In this document: positions 8,494-17,672 of the stretch, piece by piece
Layout: each line of letters begins with the position of its first letter
Position numbering within the stretch: position 1 is the first letter of the stretch
Assembly (NCBI GenBank): GCA_041592335.1
Contig: JBFHQE010000007.1
Location: 62,001 to 126,000 of the forward strand
Source of the DNA: JBFHQE01 sp041592335
GTDB lineage: Bacteria; Pseudomonadota; Gammaproteobacteria; Thiohalobacterales; Thiohalobacteraceae
Reading direction: 5' to 3'
DNA: 64,000 nt
Notes under the pieces: generated by a model
The model's input: the letters and a program-made list of their open reading frames with translations, nothing else
Told to the model about the DNA's origin: nothing
The model's database searches: none
Translations under genes and position numbers: made by a program

Positions 8494-10518
8494 CTAGACC
8501 TTGAACTGACCGACCAGGTCGTCCAGCCTCGATGCCGAATTCACCAGGTCCTTGAGATAACCGTTGATATCATAGGCCAGTTCGTTGTTCTCGGTTTCAA
8601 TGGTGGATATGGATTCAATATTCTCGGCGATATCGCCGGTCGCCTGCGATTGCTCGTCCGCGGCAATAGCAATCTGAGATACCAGATTGGTCATGGCACT
8701 GACACTGCCGCTGATCTGCTGAATCTGCGCGGTTGCTTCCTGCACACTGCCAATCAGGGTTTCAGTCACCTGGTTGACCATTTCCATGTCATTGTTCAGA
8801 TCCCTGGCCGAGGTTTCGTTGGCCCGCAGTAATTCGGCGATTTCCGCCGTCGACTGCTGGGTCTTGGAAGCCAACTGGCGCACTTCATCGGCTACCACCG
8901 CAAAACCGCGTCCTGCCTCCCCGGCACGCGCCGCCTCGATTGCCGCATTCAACGCCAGCAGGTTGGTCTGGTCGGCAATTTCGTTGATCACGCTCACCAT
9001 GTTCATCATGCCCTGACCCTTGTGGCTGATATCCACCACGCGACCCTGCAGGGATTCCAGCTTGCTGGTCATGTCACCGGCCTGCTTGCTCATGGCCGAA
9101 ACCTTGGCCGCGCCAGCCGAGACATCCGTCGCCGCCTGCTCCGCTTCCGCATTGGCATTGTTTGCGTTATTGGCAATCTCAACACTGGTGGCGGACATCT
9201 CCTCGGTCGCCGCCGCCGTGTTGCGCGCCTTGTCGGCGCCGAGACCGATGTTGCGGGTCACCTTAACGATCTCATTGCTGGATTCACTGGACAATTGCGT
9301 CACCTGCTTTGCCACGTCGGCAACTTCTCGCACCATTGCCTGCAGGTTATTCATCATGTCATTGAAGTAGCCCGAGGCCTGACCCAGTTCATCCTGCGTC
9401 TTGACCGGCACTCGCACCGTCAGATCGCCGCTGCCCTGGGCGATATCCTTGAAAATATCCCGGAACTGCACAATCGGGGCCGCAATCTGGAATGCCGAGG
9501 CGACCGATATCACTAACCCGATGGTGATACCCAACAGCGCCAGAACCACAATAACCGTCTTGGAAGTCACCAGACCGGCCGCCAGCGATTCACTGGTATC
9601 CGCGATCAACTGCCGTTCGGCATCCACCAGGGTTTGCAGGTTGCCCCGAATCTTGAGCAGCAAGGGCCCGACCTGTTCACGCACCAGGTAGGCATCCATA
9701 CGCCATTTACCACTGGTTTCAAAAGCGTAAAGCGCATCCAGTTTGCTAATGAATACATCACGCAATTCGGTGAACTGTTGCAGGCTGTCTTCCTGATCGA
9801 ACGTCAGTTCAGCACCGTAAGCCTGGATCTTTTCCAGCGCAGTACCACTGGACTCGATATACAGATTAATCTCATTCAGCGAGTTCGAACCGCGGAATGC
9901 CAGATAGGCACGCACACCGTTCATCACATTCGACCAGGCATAACGCAGCGCATGAATATCCGATATAAGCTGCTTGCGTGCCGCAGTGGCCGGCTCTTCT
10001 TCCTCGGTCAGAATCATTTGCGTTGTCAGGTTCAACATCTCCTGACTCAGCGGATTGATTTCGCGCGCAGCGTAAGACACGGCCGGAAAACGCTCGGTAA
10101 CCTTATCTTCATCAAGCAGGGTGCGTAGCTGAACGCCGTACTGGTTGAACTCGGCAATGTCATCCTGAATGCTATTCAATAACTGCATAGCATCGGGATT
10201 ATCATTCAGGTTCTGCATTAACCAGGTTAACCGTGCATCGACGGTTTGCATTGACTGATGATAACTGTCGTCATGCTGTTGCTCGCCGGACAAGAGATAA
10301 AAACCCAGCGAGGCCGTCGCCTGGTTCAGATATTCATTCAGCTCAATCGAAGCCAGGACCACAGGCTGAATTTCTTCAATGACGTGGTGTACATCTCCTT
10401 GTACGCGCGACTGGTTAAAAAAACTGATAACGGAAACAATCAGCAGAATACCCAGGAGCATGGCATAGCTGCCGAGCAATTTTTGCTTGATGGTGAATCT
10501 GGCGAGGAATGATCGCAT
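8494..10518 (-). CDS. Methyl-accepting chemotaxis protein with large periplasmic sensor
   Basis: A 674-residue transmembrane chemoreceptor. I prefer the ATG at 10518 (MRSFLARFTIK) over an upstream TTG that adds seven residues. A first membrane helix lies near 13-35, then about 280 largely helical periplasmic residues of a size that suits a helical bimodular (HBM) sensor, a second helix near 317-340 (TVIVVLALLGITIGLVI), a HAMP segment, and a cytoplasmic signalling domain with the tip INEIADQTNLLALNAAIEAARAGEAGRGF and VVADEVRQLASKTQQSTAEI. It would relay ligand binding to CheA/CheW. The ligand is unknown. It lacks a C-terminal CheR-tether pentapeptide. Confidence 0.92.
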   Translation of the reverse strand: MRSFLARFTIKQKLLGSYAMLLGILLIVSVISFFNQSRVQGDVHHVIEEIQPVVLASIELNEYLNQATASLGFYLLSGEQQHDDSYHQSMQTVDARLTWLMQNLNDNPDAMQLLNSIQDDIAEFNQYGVQLRTLLDEDKVTERFPAVSYAAREINPLSQEMLNLTTQMILTEEEEPATAARKQLISDIHALRYAWSNVMNGVRAYLAFRGSNSLNEINLYIESSGTALEKIQAYGAELTFDQEDSLQQFTELRDVFISKLDALYAFETSGKWRMDAYLVREQVGPLLLKIRGNLQTLVDAERQLIADTSESLAAGLVTSKTVIVVLALLGITIGLVISVASAFQIAAPIVQFRDIFKDIAQGSGDLTVRVPVKTQDELGQASGYFNDMMNNLQAMVREVADVAKQVTQLSSESSNEIVKVTRNIGLGADKARNTAAATEEMSATSVEIANNANNANAEAEQAATDVSAGAAKVSAMSKQAGDMTSKLESLQGRVVDISHKGQGMMNMVSVINEIADQTNLLALNAAIEAARAGEAGRGFAVVADEVRQLASKTQQSTAEIAELLRANETSARDLNNDMEMVNQVTETLIGSVQEATAQIQQISGSVSAMTNLVSQIAIAADEQSQATGDIAENIESISTIETENNELAYDINGYLKDLVNSASRLDDLVGQFKV

Positions 10519-10603
10519 TATCGAGGTACCTGGCGACAAAAGTGAGACGGTATAGCCTAGTTGTCGGCCAGGGAATTGCGGAATTTAATGCTTTCGGGAG
10601 AGA

Positions 10604-11365
10604 TCAGGACAACTGCCGCCAGTCGAATCCATCTTCTTGATTAGCAAGGGTTAACCAGTCCGGCTCTATTCCCAGAGCAGTAATAAGGGCTTTGCGCGCA
10701 TGCTCAACATGGTTGTTCTTTTCGCTGATGTGCGCGGCCACCAGCGACTGCAGGCGGGAAGTGTCAATTTGCGTTAACAATGCGCCTGCCTGACGATTGC
10801 TGAGATGCCCCAGGCGGCCACCCACACGCTGCTTCAACGACGGTGGATAAGGACCATCCGCCAGCATGGCTTCATCGTGATTGGTTTCCAGAATCAGCCC
10901 GTCCAGCCCATCCAGGGTGCGGCAGATATGCTCGGTAATGCTGCCCACATCGGTCAGCAAGCCCAGCCGCAATCCCGCCGAGGAAAACACAAACTGGGTT
11001 GGTTCGCGAGCGTCATGCGGCACAGGAAAAGGCATGACATCGATCTCACCCACGCTGAAATGCGTGTGAGGTGTAATCCATTCGACTGCAGGCAACGCGC
11101 AGTCCCGCGCCATCAGGGCCGTGCCCGCGGTCATCCATACCGGGATCTTGAAACGGCGTGCCAGCGGCGCCACGCCACGGATGTGATCGCCATGTTCATG
11201 CGTGACCAGAATGGCCGTGAGCTGATCCGGCGATTTACCGAGTCGTGTCAGGCGTCGGGTAGTTTCCGCAACGGAAAACCCGCAGTCGACCAGCAGGCAG
11301 GTATCGCCTGCCTCGACCAGGGTTCCGTTGCCACGACTGCCGCTGCCGATGGAGGCAAAGCGCAT
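10604..11365 (-). CDS. MBL-fold metallo-hydrolase (YycJ/WalJ-like)
   Basis: A 253-residue metallo-beta-lactamase-fold protein beginning MRFASIGSGSRGNGTLVEAG. The metal motif THEHGDHIRG is intact, and a further histidine block appears in PFPVPHDAREP. The layout resembles the YycJ/WalJ group, whose members are thought to act on nucleic acid or in genome maintenance, but substrates are not settled. It lies 14 bp after bamC in a dapA-bamC-MBL operon, an arrangement seen in other gammaproteobacteria. The fold is certain, the substrate is not. Confidence 0.88.
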   Translation of the reverse strand: MRFASIGSGSRGNGTLVEAGDTCLLVDCGFSVAETTRRLTRLGKSPDQLTAILVTHEHGDHIRGVAPLARRFKIPVWMTAGTALMARDCALPAVEWITPHTHFSVGEIDVMPFPVPHDAREPTQFVFSSAGLRLGLLTDVGSITEHICRTLDGLDGLILETNHDEAMLADGPYPPSLKQRVGGRLGHLSNRQAGALLTQIDTSRLQSLVAAHISEKNNHVEHARKALITALGIEPDWLTLANQEDGFDWRQLS

Positions 11366-11379
11366 CCGTGGTTACCGCG

Positions 11380-12489
11380 TTATTGCAGCTGTTCCTGCAG
11401 CAGCGTCAGGATCCGCACCGCCGTGCCGGAGTTATCTTCGATACCGTCCGCGCTGTGCACACGCACGAAGGTCTGCGCCCCGCTGGTCGCAACGTGAATC
11501 TCGTAGCGATCTCCATCCTTTGCCTTGTCATCGCCCCAGAATTTCATTTTGGATAACCAGCCCTTCTTCTGACTGTCCTTGAGCGGATCGATGTAACGGA
11601 CATAGTAGATGCCCTCCGCCCGGTTGCGGTCTTCTACCGTGAAGCCAATACGATCCAGCGCAATTCCGACCCGGCGCCAGCCACGCGAGAAGTCATCTTC
11701 CATCTGCAAATAGCTGCGATCAGCCGTCTTGATCAGTTGCGCACGCTTGACGCCCTGCGTTTCACGCACCAGCTGCTGCTTAGCCTGCTCTTCCGTTTGC
11801 CCCAGGTGGATCATCAGGCGCTTGAGCATTTCGGTTTCCAGTTCCGGATCCGGTTCACGCGGCACCCATACGATATCCTGATCCTCATACCCGGTGGCGA
11901 CTTCTTCCATGCCACGGTGGGTCAGGTAAACCTCCGTGGTATCGGTGGCATCGCCACGTTCTAGGCGCACGCGGAACTTGTCACGCGTGGCGGCGGAATA
12001 TAGAAAGTCGAGCGATTTTTTCAGCAGGTTGCGGATCGGCCCGGAATCGATATCGGCCCGGTTCTCCGCCCAGTCGGTTTCCATAATGCCGATCTGCGGA
12101 TTTTCCAGTGTCATCAGGAAACCGTTGCTCAGCCAGAAGTCATAGACGCGCGTCCATACCGCTTCCGGCGCCGCACTGACTACCAGCCAGCGCTGGTTGC
12201 CGTCGTCGACCAGGCGGATACCCTCGGGCTGGGCCAACACCTTGCTCTGGCCGCTGGTTGCAGCCTGCCCCTGGTTAATCCCCTGAAACTCGGAATAAGT
12301 CGCGGACGGAACCACCATGGTGTCCTCAATTGCACTGCTATTGATATCGGGCGGCAATTCCAGGCGGGCCTCGGTGCGGGCACGCTTGTAATCCACCTTC
12401 TCATCATCCGGCATCATGTTTTTAACCGTGCTGCAGCCACTCAGTGTCAGTGCCGCCAGCAAGGTCGCGTAAGTCAGTTTATTGAGCAT
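11380..12489 (-). CDS. bamC: Outer membrane assembly lipoprotein BamC
   Basis: A 369-residue lipoprotein of the BAM complex that inserts beta-barrel proteins into the outer membrane. The signal ends in the lipobox LTLSGC, with lipidation expected at C19. The unstructured N-terminal part (DDEKVDYKRARTEARLELPPDI) is the region known to bind BamD, followed by two helix-grip domains separated near residue 220. A good AGGGT ribosome site precedes the ATG. It sits 8 bp after dapA, the classical dapA-bamC (nlpB) pairing, which supports the call. Confidence 0.93.
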   Translation of the reverse strand: MLNKLTYATLLAALTLSGCSTVKNMMPDDEKVDYKRARTEARLELPPDINSSAIEDTMVVPSATYSEFQGINQGQAATSGQSKVLAQPEGIRLVDDGNQRWLVVSAAPEAVWTRVYDFWLSNGFLMTLENPQIGIMETDWAENRADIDSGPIRNLLKKSLDFLYSAATRDKFRVRLERGDATDTTEVYLTHRGMEEVATGYEDQDIVWVPREPDPELETEMLKRLMIHLGQTEEQAKQQLVRETQGVKRAQLIKTADRSYLQMEDDFSRGWRRVGIALDRIGFTVEDRNRAEGIYYVRYIDPLKDSQKKGWLSKMKFWGDDKAKDGDRYEIHVATSGAQTFVRVHSADGIEDNSGTAVRILTLLQEQLQ

Positions 12490-12497
12490 GGATAACC

Positions 12498-13385
12498 CTA
12501 TTTTTCCGTGAATGTGATACCCGCCTGGCGCATGGCAGCGCGCAAGGGAGCCTTATACTGTTCAGACAGGGGCGTCATCGGCAAGCGGATGCCCGCCGGG
12601 ATCAACCCCATTTCATACAATGCCCATTTTACCGGGATCGGGTTGGCTTCCAGGAACAGCGCCTTGTGCAACCCCATCAGGCGTTCATTGATGGCTGTCG
12701 CCTTGTCGCGCTCGCCCGCCAATGCCGCCTCGCACATCGCGTGCATATCGCGTGGCGCGACATTGCTGGTAACCGAGATCACGCCCTGCCCGCCCTGCAG
12801 CATGAATTCCATGCCGGTTTCGTCGTCACCGCTGTAGCAATCCAGCTTGTCGCCGCAGCGATCCTTGATTTCGTGCAGGCGCGCCAGGTTACCGGTCGCC
12901 TCCTTGATACCAATGATATTAGGGATATCCGCGAGGCGTGCCGCCGTGGCGGGCAGCATGTCACAGGCCGTGCGCCCCGGAACGTTATACAGGATTTGTG
13001 GAATGGCCACGGCCTCCGCCACCGCCTTGTGGTGCAGGTACAGCCCTTCCTGGGTCGGTTTGTTGTAATAGGGGGTAACCAGCAGACAGGCATCCGCCCC
13101 GGCCTGCATGGCGCAGCGGGTCAGGCTGATGGCTTCCGTGGTGGAATTGGCGCCAGTGCCGGCAATAACCGGGATTCGGCCGTTGACCAGTTCGACTGTT
13201 CGCGCGATGAGTTCGCAATGCTCGGGCTCGTCCAGCGTCGCCGATTCACCGGTGGTGCCCACCGCCACAATCGCATCCGTCCCCGCACTGATATGAAACT
13301 CAATCAGTTGCGCCAGCGCGTCATCGTCTACGCTGCCGTCATCCCGCATCGGGGTAACCAGCGCAACCATACTGCCATGAAACAT
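12498..13385 (-). CDS. dapA: 4-hydroxy-tetrahydrodipicolinate synthase DapA
   Basis: Encodes 295 residues of the TIM-barrel enzyme that condenses pyruvate with aspartate semialdehyde, the first committed step to diaminopimelate and lysine. The Schiff-base lysine K161 (GIKEATGNL), the catalytic Y133 and R138 (ILYNVPGRT) and the T44-T45 pair (GTTGES) all fall at E. coli positions. GGAGT precedes the ATG. It is the first gene of the operon with bamC and the MBL hydrolase, and is divergent from the gcvR-like gene. Confidence 0.97.
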   Translation of the reverse strand: MFHGSMVALVTPMRDDGSVDDDALAQLIEFHISAGTDAIVAVGTTGESATLDEPEHCELIARTVELVNGRIPVIAGTGANSTTEAISLTRCAMQAGADACLLVTPYYNKPTQEGLYLHHKAVAEAVAIPQILYNVPGRTACDMLPATAARLADIPNIIGIKEATGNLARLHEIKDRCGDKLDCYSGDDETGMEFMLQGGQGVISVTSNVAPRDMHAMCEAALAGERDKATAINERLMGLHKALFLEANPIPVKWALYEMGLIPAGIRLPMTPLSEQYKAPLRAAMRQAGITFTEK

Positions 13386-13587
13386 CCAGGGACTCCGTAG
13401 AAGCTCTGAGAGCGAAAATTATCGGGCTGAAACCGCCCACATACTACTTGTCTGACGTGGCGCTGACAAGGCAGCCAGACTGGCGCGAACCCAGCCTCAG
13501 CAGGCAAAAAAGCAGTTGCCCTGCCCCCGATAATTCTGCAGACTGAGGGTCAGTTAATGCTTGCGACAGAGACAATAAACACCTCAA

Positions 13588-14121
13588 ATGAGTAAAACCT
13601 CTCTTGTGATTTCCGCGCTGGGCGAGGACCGCCCCGGACTGGTCAACGAACTTTCTGAAAGCATCCTGGAACACCAGGGCAGTATTTCCGATAGCCGGAT
13701 GACGGTACTGGGCGGACATTTCGCCATCATCCTGCTGGTAGACGGCAACTGGAACAACATCGCCAAGTTGGAGGGTCACCTGCCCGCGATTGGCGAAAAA
13801 CTCGGCCTCACCATAAACCTGAGCCGCACCGTCGCCAAACCCGGCAGCGCCAGTCAGCTACCTTACGTGGTGGAAGTCATTGCGCTGGATAATCCCGGCA
13901 TCGTGCACAAGCTGGCCGGTTTCTTTTCCAAGCGCAACATCAACATCCGCGACCTGTCGACCAGCACCTATGCGGCCGCCCACACCGGCACCCAGATGTT
14001 CAGTGTGCACCTGCGGCTGGATATCCCGGCCAATCTATCCATTGCCATGCTGCGCGATGAATTCATGGATTTCTGCGACCAGTTGAATCTGGATGCGATC
14101 ATTGAACCCTACAAGCCTTAA
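13588..14121 (+). CDS. GcvR-like ACT-domain regulatory protein
   Basis: Encodes 177 residues made of two ACT domains, at about 5-80 (SALGEDRPGLVNELSESI) and 93-170 (VIALDNPGIVHKLAGFFSKRNINIRDLST). This is the architecture of GcvR, the accessory repressor that acts with GcvA on the glycine cleavage operon in enterics by sensing amino acids. No DNA-binding domain is present, so it should act through a partner. In this lineage it commonly lies upstream of a Bcp gene, as here, and the link to glycine cleavage is inferred from family membership only. Confidence 0.85.
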   Translation: MSKTSLVISALGEDRPGLVNELSESILEHQGSISDSRMTVLGGHFAIILLVDGNWNNIAKLEGHLPAIGEKLGLTINLSRTVAKPGSASQLPYVVEVIALDNPGIVHKLAGFFSKRNINIRDLSTSTYAAAHTGTQMFSVHLRLDIPANLSIAMLRDEFMDFCDQLNLDAIIEPYKP

Positions 14122-14157
14122 TCCACTGTCTTACACGTTTACCCGCAGGGAGGGATC

Positions 14158-14637
14158 ATGAGCGTCACCGTCGGCAAAAAGGTGAAAGATTTTTCATTGC
14201 CCGCCACCGGCGATCAGACTATCAAGCTGTCTGGTCTGCGTGGCCACAACGTGGTTATCTATTTTTATCCCAAGGACAGCACCCCCGGCTGCACTACCGA
14301 AGGCCTGGATTTTCGCGCCAACCATGCCAAGTTCAAGCGCGCCAACACTGTCATCCTGGGCGTTTCCCGCGACTCTCTCAAGTCGCATGAAAACTTCAAG
14401 ACGAAGCAGAACTTCCCCTTCGAACTGCTTTCCGATGCCGATGAAAAAGCCTGCACCCTGTTCGATGTCATCAAGGAAAAGAACATGTATGGCCGAAAAG
14501 TGCTGGGCATTGAACGCAGCACTTTCCTGATTGACCCAAACGGCGTGCTGCAGCAGGAATGGCGCAAGGTCAAGGTCAAGGGTCACGTGGATGAAGTACT
14601 GGATGCCGTAAAGGCACTGAACAAGGCAAAGAGCTGA
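14158..14637 (+). CDS. bcp: Bcp/PrxQ-type thioredoxin-dependent peroxiredoxin
   Basis: Encodes 159 residues, a cytoplasmic peroxidase that reduces hydrogen peroxide and organic peroxides. The peroxidatic cysteine is C45 in DSTPGCTTEGLDF. The resolving cysteine five residues later, present in E. coli Bcp, is replaced by a non-Cys residue, so this is the variant without CxxxxC; the only other cysteine is in DEKACTLFD. A strong GGGAGG ribosome site precedes the ATG. The gene lies 36 bp after the gcvR-like gene and 4 bp before the PhoH gene, suggesting one operon. Confidence 0.94.
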   Translation: MSVTVGKKVKDFSLPATGDQTIKLSGLRGHNVVIYFYPKDSTPGCTTEGLDFRANHAKFKRANTVILGVSRDSLKSHENFKTKQNFPFELLSDADEKACTLFDVIKEKNMYGRKVLGIERSTFLIDPNGVLQQEWRKVKVKGHVDEVLDAVKALNKAKS

Positions 14638-14641
14638 ATCG

Positions 14642-16060
14642 ATGGCGAAGAAAAAACCCGAGGGCAAGCGTCTTTTTGTACTGGATACCAACGTGCTGAT
14701 GCACGATCCCACCGCCCTGTTCCGCTTTCAGGAACATGACATCTTTCTGCCGATGGCCGTGCTGGAAGAGTTGGATCAATCCAAGAAAGGCGTCACCGAG
14801 GTCGCGCGCAACGTACGCCAGGTCAACCGCTTTCTGGATGAGATCACCTGCAAGGCAACCTCGCATGAAGATATCGAGCGAGGCCTGCCACTGACCAACC
14901 GTCTAGCATCCGGCGACAATGAACAGGAACGCGCGCTTGGCACCCTTTATATCCAGACCCGGTCCATGGATTACCAGCTTCCAAGTGGCATGCCCGGCAA
15001 TAAACCGGACAACGACATCCTCGGCACCGCGCTGGCCGTGCAACGCCTGTATCCGGACGAGCCTGTCACGCTGGTTTCCAAGGATATCGCCTTGCGCATC
15101 AAGGCTGCGGTATTGGGAATACAGGCTGAAGACTACTACAACGACCAGGTACTGGACGATGTCAATCTGCTCTATTCCGGCACCAAGGAATTGCCGCAGG
15201 ACTTCTGGGAACAATGCGGCGATAACGTCGAATCCTGGCAAGACAACGGTCGCAGTTACTACCGCTTCCGGCACGACGACATCAGCAGCTGGTATCCCAA
15301 CCAATGTGTATACCTTGACGGCGGCCGCGGTTTTGAAGGTGTCGTGCGTGAAGTCGATGGCAACAGCGCCGTGCTGGAAATTGCCGATGATTACCGCAAG
15401 GCCAACCACAGTGTCTGGGGCATCAACGCCCGTAACCGGGAGCAGAACTACGCTTTGAACCTGCTGATGGATCCGGAAGTGGATTTCGTCACCCTGGTCG
15501 GCGCGGCGGGCACAGGTAAAACCCTGTTGACGCTGGCCGCCGGTCTGACACAGGTACTGGAAGAAAAGCGCTATAACGAAATCATCATGACCCGCGTAAC
15601 AGTACCGGTCGGCGAAGATATCGGTTTCCTGCCCGGCACCGAAGAAGAAAAGATGACCCCCTGGATGGGTGCGCTAATGGACAATCTGGAAGTGCTGACT
15701 CATTCCGATGCCGGCGAATGGGGACGTGCCGCCACCAATGACCTGCTGCATCGTCGCATTAAGATTCATTCACTGAACTTCATGCGTGGCCGCACCTTCC
15801 TCAATAAATTCCTGATTCTGGATGAAGCGCAAAACCTGACATCTAAACAGATGAAGACCCTGATCACGCGCGCGGGACCCGGCACCAAGGTGATCTGTCT
15901 TGGCAACGTTGCGCAGATCGACACGCCCTACCTGACGGAAACCACGTCCGGTTTGACTTACGTTGTTGATCATTTCAAGGGCTGGAAACACAGCGGGCAT
16001 ATTACGCTGCGCCAGGGCGAGCGCTCACGGCTGGCGGATTACGCGTCGGAGATTTTGTAG
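14642..16060 (+). CDS. PIN-domain / PhoH-type ATPase (RNase-helicase-like)
   Basis: A 472-residue fusion. Residues about 8-150 form a PIN domain (FVLDTNVLMHDPTALFRF with the first acidic residue, later DNDILGTAL and LVSKDIALRIKA), a metal-dependent RNase fold. The C-terminal half is a PhoH ATPase with Walker A GAAGTGKT near residue 286 and Walker B FLILDEAQNLT. Related PIN-PhoH proteins (PhoH2, YlaK type) show RNA unwinding and cleavage. The biological target here is unknown. It ends the gcvR-bcp operon and converges on the permease gene. Confidence 0.93.
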   Translation: MAKKKPEGKRLFVLDTNVLMHDPTALFRFQEHDIFLPMAVLEELDQSKKGVTEVARNVRQVNRFLDEITCKATSHEDIERGLPLTNRLASGDNEQERALGTLYIQTRSMDYQLPSGMPGNKPDNDILGTALAVQRLYPDEPVTLVSKDIALRIKAAVLGIQAEDYYNDQVLDDVNLLYSGTKELPQDFWEQCGDNVESWQDNGRSYYRFRHDDISSWYPNQCVYLDGGRGFEGVVREVDGNSAVLEIADDYRKANHSVWGINARNREQNYALNLLMDPEVDFVTLVGAAGTGKTLLTLAAGLTQVLEEKRYNEIIMTRVTVPVGEDIGFLPGTEEEKMTPWMGALMDNLEVLTHSDAGEWGRAATNDLLHRRIKIHSLNFMRGRTFLNKFLILDEAQNLTSKQMKTLITRAGPGTKVICLGNVAQIDTPYLTETTSGLTYVVDHFKGWKHSGHITLRQGERSRLADYASEIL

Positions 16061-16078
16061 CGGCGCTTAATCGATCCG

Positions 16079-17158
16079 CTACGGTTGCTCCTCAAGCACT
16101 GTATCGCCCCAGTGTTCTACTCGGGGCCAGGCACTCAATACCGCTTTCACCAGCGTCGCCAGCGGGATCGCAAAAAACACACCCCAGAACCCCCACACAC
16201 CACCGAATAACAGCACCGCGATGATGATCGCCACCGGGTGCAGGTTAACCACTTCCGAAAACAGCAAGGGCACCAGCACATTACCATCCAGCGCCTGGAT
16301 CACCGCATAGGCACCAATCACCCAGGCGAATTCCGAACCCCAGCCGAACTGAAAGTACGCAATCACCGCCACCGGCACTGTCACCACCGCCGCACCAATG
16401 TAGGGAATAATCACCGACAGTCCCACCAGCGTCGCCAGCAATTCGGCGTACTCCAGCCCCAGGATACGGAATGTGATAAAGGTGACCCCACCCACTATCA
16501 GTATTTCCCAGACCTTGCCACGCACATAGTTGGCAATCTGGATATTCACTTCCTGCCAGACGCGCGCACTCAGGGCACGGTCACGCGGCAGGTAGCTGGA
16601 CAACCAGCCGATGATCGCCGCCTTGTCCTTGAGAAAGAAAAATACCAGCACCGGCACCAGCACCAGGTAGACCAGGATGGTAATCAGACCAACCACCGAG
16701 GCAACGGACAGTGACAGTACACGTTGACCAAGCGCACCCAGTTCGGAGCGCAGGCTGGCCATGACATCCTTGACCTGCTCATGTGTCACCATGTCTGGAT
16801 AACGCTCGGGCAACTGGATAAGGGCCGCCTGCCCACGCCCGATCATCTCGGGAAGTTGTTGTACCAACTGCGTGATCTGCAAGGACAGGCGAGGCAATAC
16901 GCCGAAGAAAAGGAACAGCATGAATATCAGGAAGGTCAGCATCACCACGACCACCGCAACAGTGCGCATGAGCCTCCAGCTTTCCAGCTTGATCACCACC
17001 CCTTCAAGCAGATAGGCAATTACCACCCCGGCCAGCACCGGTGCAAGCATGTCGCCAAAAAACAGCACCACTGCGAAACCGGTTAACAGCAGGACCGCCA
17101 GGATGACAACCTGTGGGTCGGAAAAATAATGCTCGAACCAGCGGCGGATAATGTTCAT
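16079..17158 (-). CDS. AI-2E family (PerM/YdiK-like) membrane transporter
   Basis: A 359-residue polytopic inner-membrane protein. Two hydrophobic segments near the N-terminus (VVILAVLLLTGFAVVLFFG, LAGVVIAYLL), a soluble helical stretch rich in Gln/Leu near 85-140, and a cluster of helices after 145 give the usual AI-2E permease plan; the GLSVIIPYIGA block is typical. Members move quorum signals, Na+/H+ or unknown solutes, so the substrate cannot be deduced. The ATG overlaps the stop of the upstream small gene by 4 bp (ATGA), which indicates translational coupling. Confidence 0.9.
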   Translation of the reverse strand: MNIIRRWFEHYFSDPQVVILAVLLLTGFAVVLFFGDMLAPVLAGVVIAYLLEGVVIKLESWRLMRTVAVVVVMLTFLIFMLFLFFGVLPRLSLQITQLVQQLPEMIGRGQAALIQLPERYPDMVTHEQVKDVMASLRSELGALGQRVLSLSVASVVGLITILVYLVLVPVLVFFFLKDKAAIIGWLSSYLPRDRALSARVWQEVNIQIANYVRGKVWEILIVGGVTFITFRILGLEYAELLATLVGLSVIIPYIGAAVVTVPVAVIAYFQFGWGSEFAWVIGAYAVIQALDGNVLVPLLFSEVVNLHPVAIIIAVLLFGGVWGFWGVFFAIPLATLVKAVLSAWPRVEHWGDTVLEEQP

Positions 17159-17565
17159 GCATTATCATCCGAGGCAGAAAATGTTTCGAGATACTCCTGG
17201 TAACGGGTTTCGAACACCGCTTCAAGATCATCGATGACTTCAATCTTGTCACGCCCCATGATGACATGCTGCGTCACCAGGTCCGATGTCTCGCTCAACA
17301 GGGCGTTCTTATCCAGCATGTGATAGGTCGCCGACAGGCGTTTGACTGCCTTGATAACAGATTCAGATTCAGGACGTGGAATGCTATCGGGCGAAAGCGG
17401 TTGCCTGGGTGCAGCGGGTTTTACCAGCTCGCGCCCAGGACTCAAGGTTGGCAAAGAAACCGATTCACGCTGCTGCAGAAACTCGGCAAAGGCCAGCAAG
17501 CTGTGCTGATCCGCAGGACCCAGCGCTGCAAAGATGCGTTGCAATTTGTCTGCCGTACCTGTCAT
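17155..17565 (-). CDS. Uncharacterised small protein coupled to the PerM-like permease
   Basis: A 136-residue soluble protein that I do not recognise with certainty. The ATG at 17565 follows GAGG at 6 bp, better than the GTG four codons upstream. The N-terminus (TADKLQRIFAALGPADQHSLLAFAEFLQQR) predicts two short helices, followed by a proline-rich linker at about 40-65 and a helical C-terminal half with an acidic stretch VIDDLEAVFETRYQEYLE. There is no signal peptide. The overlap with the permease start suggests a joint function or shared regulation. Confidence 0.75.
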   Translation of the reverse strand: MTGTADKLQRIFAALGPADQHSLLAFAEFLQQRESVSLPTLSPGRELVKPAAPRQPLSPDSIPRPESESVIKAVKRLSATYHMLDKNALLSETSDLVTQHVIMGRDKIEVIDDLEAVFETRYQEYLETFSASDDNA

Positions 17566-17613
17566 CGCAATCCTCACCAGCTGTTAATTATCTGCATGAT
17601 AAACAAAATACCT

Positions 17614-17648
17614 AAAAAAAGGGGACAGAATTATTTTACTGTCCCCCT
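17614..17648 (-). terminator. GGGGACAG-type hairpin, probable lysR terminator
   Basis: GGGGACAG at 17621-17628 pairs perfectly with CTGTCCCC at 17639-17646 around a 10-base AT-rich loop. On the minus strand a run of seven T follows, so it should terminate the LysR gene that ends at 17673. It shares AAAGGGGACAGAATT with the hairpin at 8445-8480. Confidence 0.75.
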
Positions 17649-17672
17649 GAATAACACGCCCGGCAACGGAAA

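Noticed and set aside
13444..13779. 111-codon minus-strand frame between dapA and the gcvR-like gene
   Set aside because: It overlaps the well-supported gcvR-like gene on the other strand and has no ribosome site or family match.
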